From: Actinomycetota bacterium
Lineage (GTDB): Bacteria > Actinomycetota > Thermoleophilia > RBG-16-64-13
Length of the DNA stretch: 64,000 nucleotides
Assembly: GCA_012514635.1 (NCBI GenBank)
Contig: JAAYZX010000043.1
Coordinates: 1-64,000, forward strand
Reading direction: 5' to 3'
Shown: piece after piece, positions 10,324 through 16,994 of the stretch
Position numbering within the stretch: the first letter of the stretch is position 1
How the letters are laid out: every line of letters starts with the position of its first letter
The notes under the pieces: generated by a model
The model's input: only the letters and a program-made list of their open reading frames with translations
What the model was told of the DNA's origin: nothing
The model's database searches: none
Made by a program: the position numbers and the translations under genes

Positions 10324-12432
10324 GTGTCCGTCACCCGGAGCCGTTATGCTAATAAAGTGAAATCACAACAGGCCAACACGCCCAAGGACACCGGCCGCTT
10401 GGCACTCTCGCTCTCTGACCGGTGGTCAGGGCCGGCGCCAGACACGGCGGGCAACTACCTAGAAACCCAAGCACCTGCCGTATGCGGTCTCCTGTGCTGG
10501 CGCGGCGCTGCCGGTGTTACCGGTCTATGTTGGGTACAGCTCGGCCTCGCCTACTTGGACTTCGTGCAGAAGGAATCGTGCGGCCGCTGCACCCCCTGTC
10601 GCACCGGCACACACCACATGCGGGACATCTTGGCCCGGCTACGCGACGGCGCCGCCCGCCCCGGAGATCTCCATCTTCTCCGCGCACTCGCTGAGAACGT
10701 CGAGGAATCGGCGTGGTGTGGCGTCGCCAATACCATACGCGACCCAATGCTGGGCCTACTCGAACTAGGCGCCGAAGATTTCGCCCGACACGCCCGCGGT
10801 GAGACCTGTCCCCCCATCACAACCGCGGCATGGATGGCTGCGCCCTGCCGTTCCACCTGTCCGGCCGGAATAGATTGCCCCACGTACCTCTTCCAGGCCG
10901 GCGAATACATGCCCCATCTGGCTACCGCCACCGTCAGACGAGACAATCCGCTCCCCGGGGTGATCGGCCGCACGTGCCCCCATCCCTGTGAGAACAACTG
11001 CACCCTCATCCAAGCGGACGAGCCCATCGCCATCAATGCCATCAAACGTTGGGCGGCCGATCACGCCGAGGGTCTCGGCCGGGCTACGGCATCCACTGGA
11101 GGGTGGGAACTGACCGAGGCCGATACCGCTGATCCGGCACGTCACGCCGTCAATCTGACCGGCCGGACACCGACTCCCCCCGCTGCAACAGCCGCCGGCC
11201 CTACCGCCTCCGACGCGGCCCCCGACGCCACCGCCGTTCACTCCCGCAAACATGTAGCCGTGGTGGGTGCGGGCCCCGCAGGTCTCTCTGCCGCCTATTA
11301 CCTGGCCCGCGCCGGTTTCGCCCCCGTGATCTACGAAGGCCTCCCCGTACCCGGCGGCATGCTCTACGTAGGTATCCCCGAGTACCGCCTGCCCAAGGCA
11401 ATACTGCGCCAAGAGGTGGCGCTCATCGAGCGCGAGGGCGTGGAGATCCGCTACGAGTCCCGAGTGGGTCGCGATACGACCTTTGCCGAACTACTGGATG
11501 AGTTTCCTGCCGTCTTCATCGGAATCGGCGCACACGCCGGCCGAGGATTGGGGGTATCGGGTGAAGAACTGATGGGCTCCATGGACGCCATCGACTTCCT
11601 GCGCCGCGTAGCCCTAGGTGAGACCGTGGAGGTAGGAGAGCGTGTGCTGGTAATAGGTGGAGGCAACTCGGCCATGGACGCAGCACGCACCTGCATAAGG
11701 CTGGGCGTACATGACGTCACCGTAGTGTACCGACGGGATCGGGGCCAGATGCCGGCAAATCCCTGGGAGATCGTGGAAGCAGAAGAAGAGGGTGTACGTT
11801 TTCACTTCCTGGCAGCGCCGCTTCAGTGCGAAGGAACCACGCGCATCTCGGGACTCGTGTGCCAACCCATGGAACTCGGAGCCCCTGACGATAGCGGACG
11901 CCTTCGTCCCGTACCTGCGGCATGCGATCCTATCAGTTTCCCGGCCGACACCGTCATCGGCGCCGTTGGCCAGCGCCCCGACTTCGCACCCTTCCTAGAC
12001 ACGCCGGGATTCGTCTTTAATCGCTGGAACTATCTTGAGTGCGACGAGCACACCCTCATGACCGACCGACCGGGGATATTCGTCGGCGGCGACGCCGTGT
12101 CCGGCGGGGGGTTGGTGATCGAGGCCATTGCCGCAGGGAAACGTGCGGCCGTACACATCGAGCGCTTTCTATCCGGGCAACCGGTGGTTGAAGATACCGA
12201 GTATCTCGTGCGACGGGTAGCCACACTACTGGGGGCTCAGGACAGCCGCCATCCGCTGCCCCTGAACGCCGACTGGGGCCATCGCGCCCAATCCGCCGTG
12301 ATGACACCTGCTGCGCGGATAACCTCTTTCGCGGAGGCAGAGAAGACCCTCACCGATCCACATGCGCACGGAGAAGCCAAGCGCTGCCTGCGATGCCACC
12401 GCCCGCTGGTAGTGGCCTTGTCCAACCGCTGA
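10324..12432 (+). CDS. NuoF-type 4Fe-4S domain fused to GltD-like FAD/NAD(P) oxidoreductase
   Basis: A 702-residue soluble electron-transfer flavoprotein. Residues ~75-160 match the C-terminal iron-sulfur domain of NuoF (ESCGRCTPCRTG, then WCGVAN). Residues ~175-245 are the Fer4_20 cluster domain of GltD/NfnB (CRSTCPAGIDCP, CPHPCENNC). Next comes an FAD Rossmann motif (VVGAGPAGLSAAYYLARAG), an NAD(P) motif (VIGGGNSAMDAA) and the closing GD.V-type FAD motif. A C-terminal CLRC could hold more metal. It probably links NAD(P)H to ferredoxin-like partners. The first ~70 residues match nothing and the only start is a GTG without a good ribosome binding site. A Pro/Ala/Thr-rich stretch (residues ~275-305) separates the Fer4_20 and FAD parts. 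Confidence 0.85.
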   Translation: MSVTRSRYANKVKSQQANTPKDTGRLALSLSDRWSGPAPDTAGNYLETQAPAVCGLLCWRGAAGVTGLCWVQLGLAYLDFVQKESCGRCTPCRTGTHHMRDILARLRDGAARPGDLHLLRALAENVEESAWCGVANTIRDPMLGLLELGAEDFARHARGETCPPITTAAWMAAPCRSTCPAGIDCPTYLFQAGEYMPHLATATVRRDNPLPGVIGRTCPHPCENNCTLIQADEPIAINAIKRWAADHAEGLGRATASTGGWELTEADTADPARHAVNLTGRTPTPPAATAAGPTASDAAPDATAVHSRKHVAVVGAGPAGLSAAYYLARAGFAPVIYEGLPVPGGMLYVGIPEYRLPKAILRQEVALIEREGVEIRYESRVGRDTTFAELLDEFPAVFIGIGAHAGRGLGVSGEELMGSMDAIDFLRRVALGETVEVGERVLVIGGGNSAMDAARTCIRLGVHDVTVVYRRDRGQMPANPWEIVEAEEEGVRFHFLAAPLQCEGTTRISGLVCQPMELGAPDDSGRLRPVPAACDPISFPADTVIGAVGQRPDFAPFLDTPGFVFNRWNYLECDEHTLMTDRPGIFVGGDAVSGGGLVIEAIAAGKRAAVHIERFLSGQPVVEDTEYLVRRVATLLGAQDSRHPLPLNADWGHRAQSAVMTPAARITSFAEAEKTLTDPHAHGEAKRCLRCHRPLVVALSNR

Positions 12433-12662
12433 CTCAGCCGGCACAGGGCATGTCGCCGGGAGATTGAGTGCGGGTGTTCGTAGACGCAGCCCTACCTTTC
12501 ACCCTCTTCCACGAGGTCCAGCGTTTTCGGCAGTGATACGTGGTGGCAATATTGGCCGTGGTGACGGGACCCGCATTCTCGTCGGCTCCCAACGACCCGA
12601 GGAGCTGATGGCCGCCCTGGACACCGCCGCCCGTCCGGCAGCTACCCGGTAGCCGTCTGGCA
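12433..12662 (+). other. Intergenic stretch with a possible decayed reading frame
   Basis: Between the oxidoreductase stop and the terminator hairpin, short frames on the plus strand give protein-like pieces: one starting at 12471 reads VFVDAALPFTLFHEVQRF and stops near 12539, another ends near 12652 with SQRPEELMAALDTA. They are in different frames, as expected if a small gene had been frameshifted. No family can be named with confidence. Confidence 0.3.
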
Positions 12663-12690
12663 GCTACCGGCCGCCGGCCGGTAGCATTTC
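12663..12690 (+). terminator. Probable intrinsic terminator
   Basis: A 10-bp GC-rich stem (GCTACCGGCC / GGCCGGTAGC) with a 3-base loop, followed by ATTTCTT. It lies downstream of the oxidoreductase gene and immediately before the 34-bp palindrome. The T-run is weak. Confidence 0.55.
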
Positions 12691-12692
12691 TT

Positions 12693-12726
12693 AATGATAC
12701 GATAATGATATCATTATCGTATCATT
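12693..12726. promoter_or_regulatory. Perfect 34-bp palindrome, putative operator
   Basis: Two 17-base arms are exact reverse complements around the centre at 12709/12710, with the core TGATATCA. It is AT-rich in a GC-rich surrounding and sits 42 bp before the SPFH gene start, so it is well placed to act on that operon's promoter. The ribbon-helix-helix protein encoded two genes on is the obvious candidate to bind it; that is inference. Confidence 0.75.
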
Positions 12727-12768
12727 CCCGGTGAATATTGAGCTACGAGGATCCTGGAAAGGAGCACC

Positions 12769-13806
12769 ATGGACATGCAGGCTTCGAGCGCGAACCGCGA
12801 ACGACCCGGACGCACCATCAGCGGATGGGGCATGTTGGTCATTACGATCATCCTTTTGCTGGGCGGCGCGGCCGTCTTTATCTTTGGGATCGTCCGAGGG
12901 GCGTCGTCCGCATCAGAACAATCGATTTGGTGGATGTTCATATTGGGCTTAGTGGCAATGACCCTGGCATTCGTGTTCATGTCCGGCTTCTTCACACTGC
13001 AACCCAACGAGACCCGCCTACTTATCCTATTTGGCGCCTACAAGGGCACGGCACGGAAGACCGGTTTTCGCTGGGCCAATCCTTTCTACTCCAATGGACC
13101 CAGTCAGCCGAGCGGAGCATCGGCCCACGGACAGAAGAGCGGAACCGGCTCTCGGACCGGAGTCACCAAGCAGGCCGCCGGAACAACCGCCAAGGGCCAA
13201 AGGCGATACAAGATCTCGCTCCGCGCCCGAACCCTGAATGGAGAGAAACTCAAAGTCAATGACAAACGCGGCAATCCCATAGAGATTGCAGCGGTAGTGG
13301 TATGGCACGTGCATGACACGGCTCAAGCCATCTTCGATGTCGACGATTACGAAGAATACGTCACCATGCAGAGCGAATCCGCGGTTCGCCACCTGGCCAG
13401 CGCCTATGCCTATGACCACGGCGAGAGCACCGAGACCACGGAGGAAATCACCCTGCGCAGCAATATCGAGGAGGTTTCCGCGGCTCTTCGTGAGGAACTG
13501 CAGCAACGATTGGCCAAGGCAGGCGTGGTGGTGGACGAGGCCCGGCTGACCCACCTGGCCTATGCCCCCGAGATCGCGCAGGCCATGCTCAGACGTCAGC
13601 AGGCGGAGGCCATCATCGCCGCCCGTCAGAAGATCGTGCACGGCGCAGTCAGCATGGTAGATATGGCGCTAAGAGAGATGTCTGAGAGACAGGTTGTCGA
13701 GCTCGATGACGAACGCAAAGCCTCCATGGTGAGCAACCTTATGGTGGTGCTCTGCGGCGAGTCGGAAGTGCATCCCGTGGTGAACACCGGCACGTTGTAC
13801 CCGTAG
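12769..13806 (+). CDS. SPFH/Band 7 domain membrane protein
   Basis: A 345-residue protein with two N-terminal membrane helices (residues ~20-42 and ~50-72), then an SPFH (stomatin/flotillin-like) domain recognised by [29 protein letters not shown] and the following helical [40 protein letters not shown] Ser/Gly/Thr-rich insertion of roughly 37 residues interrupts the domain between NPFY and [10 protein letters not shown], where relatives run straight through. AAAGGAG precedes the ATG. It heads a three-gene unit with a ribbon-helix-helix protein and a lipoprotein hydrolase. SPFH proteins scaffold membrane microdomains; the specific role here is unknown. Confidence 0.88.
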   Translation: MDMQASSANRERPGRTISGWGMLVITIILLLGGAAVFIFGIVRGASSASEQSIWWMFILGLVAMTLAFVFMSGFFTLQPNETRLLILFGAYKGTARKTGFRWANPFYSNGPSQPSGASAHGQKSGTGSRTGVTKQAAGTTAKGQRRYKISLRARTLNGEKLKVNDKRGNPIEIAAVVVWHVHDTAQAIFDVDDYEEYVTMQSESAVRHLASAYAYDHGESTETTEEITLRSNIEEVSAALREELQQRLAKAGVVVDEARLTHLAYAPEIAQAMLRRQQAEAIIAARQKIVHGAVSMVDMALREMSERQVVELDDERKASMVSNLMVVLCGESEVHPVVNTGTLYP

Positions 13807-13853
13807 TGGCTGCCGGTCGGGCCGCCGACAATAAGGCAACGGATCACACCACT

Positions 13854-14054
13854 ATGGCTGCACGAAAACAGTATCCTTTGCGTATAGACATGGCACTCTG
13901 GGCCGAGCTGGAAGCATGGGCTGCAGACGAGCTGCGCAGTGTCAACGGCCAGATCGAATACCTTCTGCGCCAAGCCGTAGCTCGACGCAGGGGAACACAT
14001 GGCGTGGAGCCACAGAAGACAGGGCCCGACAACAGAGAGGACGCCGACATATGA
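13854..14054 (+). CDS. Ribbon-helix-helix (Arc-like) DNA-binding protein
   Basis: A 66-residue protein whose first ~47 residues fit the Arc/MetJ fold: a basic beta strand (RKQYPLRID) followed by two helices ([25 protein letters not shown]). The ATG at 13854 gives the normal family N-terminus; a GTG at 13806 overlapping the SPFH stop is an alternative that adds 16 unconserved residues. Arc-type proteins are dimeric repressors that bind palindromes with the beta ribbon. The perfect palindrome upstream of this operon is the likely target, so autoregulation is suggested. The stop overlaps the next gene (ATGA). Confidence 0.82.
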   Translation: MAARKQYPLRIDMALWAELEAWAADELRSVNGQIEYLLRQAVARRRGTHGVEPQKTGPDNREDADI

Positions 14055-15496
14055 GGGCTCAATTGCGTAAGGATGAACGTTGTTTTCCCGCCGCCACAGC
14101 GGTGGCGTTGATTCTGGTGATTCTCCTGGCGACCGCATGTGGGTCTTCCGCAACCACCACGTCCATCGACGATTCCGCCCCTTCAATCACCACCACAACG
14201 CCAACCAACTCAGCACCCGGCCCGCCGGCCGACCAGGAACAGTTGACCGCTAAAGCGCTCGCTGTATTAGACGCCTTTGTCGCCGAGGACTATGAGGCCG
14301 TCCACCAGACTTTCGACGAAACCATGAAGACCGCTCTTCCCCTGCCCAAACTGCAGGAAGTCTGGGAACAGGTGACCGACCAAGCGGGGTCGTACATAGG
14401 CAACACCGGCGTCCGAACTGAAGAAGTGGACGGGTACCAGGCGATCATCGTTCAGGCTCAGTTCAAGAACGCTCCGTTGGATGTGCGCGTGGTTTTCGAC
14501 CAGACGGGTTTGGTGGCCGGCCTCTTCTTCCAAGCGGCAGAGACCTCATACAAACCACCTCCCTATGTCAAGACCGAAGCCTTCACGTCACGCGAAATCA
14601 CAGTGGTGAACGGCCACTGGGAGCTACCGGGCACCCTGACACTTCCTGTTGCGGAAGAGTTGCTGCCCGGAATTGTACTCGTGCACGGATCGGGGCCTAA
14701 CGACCGCAACGAGACCATCGGCCCCAACCAACCCTTCCGCGACCTGGCGGAGGGATTGGCGAGTATCGGCGTTGCCGTGCTCCGTTATGACAAACGTACG
14801 CTGGTATACGCACAGGAGACTGTGGCCAACGCAGACCTCACGCTGAACGAGGAGACGGTGGACGACGCCGTGGCCGCCTTCCGTCTGCTCCGCGGCCTTC
14901 CGGAGATTGATCCTGCACGCTGCTTCGTTCTCGGCCACAGCCTAGGTGGGTACGCACTGCCCCGGATTGGCGCTTTGACGACCCAGGCGGCCGGTTTCGT
15001 CATCATGGCGGGCGCCGCTCGGCCCCTGGAGGATCTCATTCTTGAACAGATGGAGTACATCTACTCACTCAACTCCTCCCCTACAGAACAGGAAACTGCG
15101 AATATGGCCGCCGTACGAGAGCAGGTTCAACGGGTAAAAGATTCCGCACTCTCCTACAGCACGCCTGCGCACGACCTGCCACTCAATATCCCGGCAACCT
15201 ATTGGTTGGACCTGCGTGACTATGATCCGCCCCTAGCGGCCGCCACACTCGCCCGACCCACGCTGGTACTGCAGGGCGGCCGGGACTACCAGGTGACAGA
15301 GGCGGACCTGCGCTTATGGGAAGCCGCCCTCTCCACCGTTCCCGGCTGTTCATTCACGCTCTATCCGGAACTGAACCACCTATTCATGGAAGGCCAAGGC
15401 AAATCCATTCCCAGCGATTACCTTCGACAGGGCCACATGGCCGAAGTGGTGATAAAAGACATAGGGACTTGGATCGACCAATTCAGGCAACCATAG
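14051..15496 (+). CDS. Lipoprotein with DUF3887-like and alpha/beta-hydrolase domains
   Basis: A 481-residue exported lipoprotein: signal segment ending in a lipobox (LLATAC), a Thr/Ser/Pro linker, a DUF3887-like domain ([23 protein letters not shown]) at ~70-165, then an alpha/beta hydrolase with nucleophile elbow GHSLGG, oxyanion region [13 protein letters not shown], acid D in LQGGRDYQV and His in ELNHLF. The catalytic triad appears intact. Related proteins are annotated as esterases or peptidases of the outer surface. Its ATG overlaps the stop of the ribbon-helix-helix gene, so it is probably the third gene of the SPFH operon. Confidence 0.85.
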   Translation: MRAQLRKDERCFPAATAVALILVILLATACGSSATTTSIDDSAPSITTTTPTNSAPGPPADQEQLTAKALAVLDAFVAEDYEAVHQTFDETMKTALPLPKLQEVWEQVTDQAGSYIGNTGVRTEEVDGYQAIIVQAQFKNAPLDVRVVFDQTGLVAGLFFQAAETSYKPPPYVKTEAFTSREITVVNGHWELPGTLTLPVAEELLPGIVLVHGSGPNDRNETIGPNQPFRDLAEGLASIGVAVLRYDKRTLVYAQETVANADLTLNEETVDDAVAAFRLLRGLPEIDPARCFVLGHSLGGYALPRIGALTTQAAGFVIMAGAARPLEDLILEQMEYIYSLNSSPTEQETANMAAVREQVQRVKDSALSYSTPAHDLPLNIPATYWLDLRDYDPPLAAATLARPTLVLQGGRDYQVTEADLRLWEAALSTVPGCSFTLYPELNHLFMEGQGKSIPSDYLRQGHMAEVVIKDIGTWIDQFRQP

Positions 15497-15748
15497 GTGT
15501 GACCGATTCAGAACGGATCGTACGCACCGTCTGCCGATTCACAAGCACACCCAACCCATCGTGGAAAAGCGTCTGCGCAATGTGGCTTACGGTCTCGCCC
15601 ATGCAGGTTCTGAAGTGCAGACGCTCCGCATACGCTCTCAGTGCGCCTGGTCTCCGACGGACGCGCCCGCATCGGGGGGCGCACGAACTTTCGTAACCCC
15701 TATCTCTGGAACGTGACGATCCACGCTCTCTAACCATTGACGAACACC
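15497..15748. other. Non-coding or decayed stretch upstream of the iron regulator
   Basis: About 250 bases between the hydrolase and the regulator's promoter. Several frames are open on both strands but none has a recognisable family, a consistent start or a ribosome binding site. Nothing functional was identified here apart from the promoter that follows. Confidence 0.4.
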
Positions 15749-15778
15749 TTGACCATGCCACCACAAAAAGTGTATGCT
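15749..15778 (+). promoter_or_regulatory. Promoter of the DtxR-family gene
   Basis: TTGACC at 15749-15754 and TATGCT at 15773-15778 are separated by 18 bases, a good sigma-70-type pair. The operator starts 10 bases downstream of the -10 box, overlapping the expected transcription start. Confidence 0.6.
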
Positions 15779-15787
15779 GTCGCTCGA

Positions 15788-15803
15788 TTTAGTCGCAACT
15801 AAA
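15788..15803. promoter_or_regulatory. DtxR-type operator upstream of the regulator gene
   Basis: TTTAGTCGCAACTAAA: inverted arms TTTAGT/ACTAAA around CGCA. The same core (TTAGTC..AACTAA) recurs before the feo genes, so it is probably the regulator's own site and implies autoregulation. Confidence 0.7.
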
Positions 15804-15823
15804 AATCATGGCGGAGGTAAGGC

Positions 15824-16309
15824 GTGTCTATCGAGACGAAAGCGGATGCATTGAGCGCGAGCCTCGAGGACTACCTTGAAGCCATCATGCACATCGAGGA
15901 TGAGAAGCAGGCGGCACGTCCCAAGAGCATTGCGCGCCGACTGCACGTCTCCCCACCCTCGGTCACGGCGGCCGTCCAGAGTCTAGCGGCACGGGGTCTC
16001 GTGAACCACCAACCCTATGGCCCTGTGACGCTCACCGACACCGGCCGCGCCTTGGCTACAGACGTGGCGCGTCGTCACGTAGGTCTGCGCCGTTTCCTTG
16101 TCGAGATTCTGCGCATCGAGCGTGCCGAGGCCGACCGAGTGGCGTGCGACATGGAGCACTCACTCCCCTCCGACGTTCTTGCGCGCCTCGTTGAATTCAT
16201 AGACTTCATCGCTAAAAGCCCTCACGGTGGCGTCACCTGGACACCGGATGAGGGTTTCCAGTTGAAATCGGCCGGCGACGATACGGCCGAAGCAACACAG
16301 ATCCGCTAG
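15824..16309 (+). CDS. DtxR/MntR-family metal-dependent repressor
   Basis: A 161-residue regulator with a GTG start behind a GGAGGTAAGG ribosome binding site. It has the N-terminal winged helix (EDYLEAI, then SIARRLHVSPPSVTAAVQSLAARGLV) and the dimerisation/metal-binding domain. Metal ligands seen are Glu/Asp in the first helix, His in ARRHVGLRRF, and C-x-x-E-H in ACDMEH. A Cys at that position matches iron-type DtxR/IdeR rather than manganese-type MntR, which has Glu. There is no C-terminal SH3-like domain. With matching operators here and before feoA it most likely represses ferrous-iron uptake when iron is plentiful. Confidence 0.9.
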   Translation: MSIETKADALSASLEDYLEAIMHIEDEKQAARPKSIARRLHVSPPSVTAAVQSLAARGLVNHQPYGPVTLTDTGRALATDVARRHVGLRRFLVEILRIERAEADRVACDMEHSLPSDVLARLVEFIDFIAKSPHGGVTWTPDEGFQLKSAGDDTAEATQIR

Positions 16310-16353
16310 AGACCTGTCCAATCGAGCCTAAGGAGCGGAAACCCGTGGGTCAG

Positions 16354-16373
16354 AAGTTAGTCATAACTAACTT
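16354..16373. promoter_or_regulatory. DtxR-type operator upstream of feoA
   Basis: Eight-base arms AAGTTAGT and ACTAACTT flank CATA. The core TTAGTCATAACTAA matches the site before the regulator (TTAGTCGCAACTAA) at 12 of 14 positions. It is AT-rich and lies 118 bases before the FeoA-domain start. Confidence 0.72.
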
Positions 16374-16491
16374 AAATGATACTACCGAAGAATTCGCGTG
16401 TGGAAGCCGCCGACGCAGATGGGGATGCTACCGGTTCAGCAGACGTGCTCATGACCCCACACATCCCCGGTATGGCAAATGCTGTGCCCGC

Positions 16492-16767
16492 ATGCGGGAT
16501 GGCGAGAGACCGCTCTCCTCGGCTGAAGCCGGCACAACCGTCAAAGTGCTGCGTGTCTTCGGAGATGAGGAATTTCGAGGCAGGATGATGGCCATGGGAA
16601 TCGTGCCGGGAGCTTCCATTTCCATCGTGAGCGGCGGAGCCAAACAACCGCTGCTGATCGCACTCACGGGCTGCCGATTCGTCATCGATCGGACCGGCTC
16701 TGAAATGATCGCCATCAGCGACCGACAGCCGGTGGGCGAAACAACAGAAGGAGGAGGCGGGGTATGA
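16492..16767 (+). CDS. feoA: FeoA domain protein, first copy
   Basis: A 91-residue SH3-like FeoA protein (AGTTVKVLRVFGDEEFRGRMMAMGIVPGASISI), a cytoplasmic partner of FeoB. The start is uncertain. The frame is open back to a GTG at 16345 that has an excellent AAGGAG site, but that version would put the DtxR operator inside the gene and add 49 residues unlike FeoA. The ATG at 16492 begins right before the domain but has a poor ribosome binding site. A second frame over 16376-16500 looks more protein-like (EAADADGDATGSADVLM), so a frameshifted N-terminal extension is possible. The stop overlaps the second feoA (ATGA). Confidence 0.8.
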   Translation: MRDGERPLSSAEAGTTVKVLRVFGDEEFRGRMMAMGIVPGASISIVSGGAKQPLLIALTGCRFVIDRTGSEMIAISDRQPVGETTEGGGGV

Positions 16768-16994
16768 GATTGAGGGATCTCAAAGTCGGCGAGAGCGCCA
16801 CGGTGGTGGGATACGCGGAAGGCAATCCAGGATACCGTGCGCGTCTACTCGCAATGGGTATTACCAAAGGGAGCTCTCTGAAAGTCATCAAAGTGGCGCC
16901 ACTCGGCGATCCGGTCAAAGTAGAGGTGCGCGGCTACTGCCTATCCCTTCGTAAGGCGGAGGCAGATGTGTTGTTTGTGGAAGGAGGTTCATGA
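16764..16994 (+). CDS. feoA: FeoA domain protein, second copy
   Basis: A 76-residue SH3-like protein with the usual FeoA layout: MRLRDLKVGESATVVGY, then ARLLAMGITKGSSLKVIKVAPLGDPVKVEVRGYCLSLRK. It overlaps the stop of the first feoA and the start of feoB by four bases each, so the three are translationally coupled. Tandem feoA genes before feoB are common in anaerobes and the two copies probably have distinct contacts with FeoB. Confidence 0.93.
   Translation: MRLRDLKVGESATVVGYAEGNPGYRARLLAMGITKGSSLKVIKVAPLGDPVKVEVRGYCLSLRKAEADVLFVEGGS

Noticed and set aside
15483-15764. 93-codon minus-strand frame upstream of the iron regulator
   Set aside because: Arg/Ser-rich with no signal or match, overlaps the hydrolase end and the regulator promoter.
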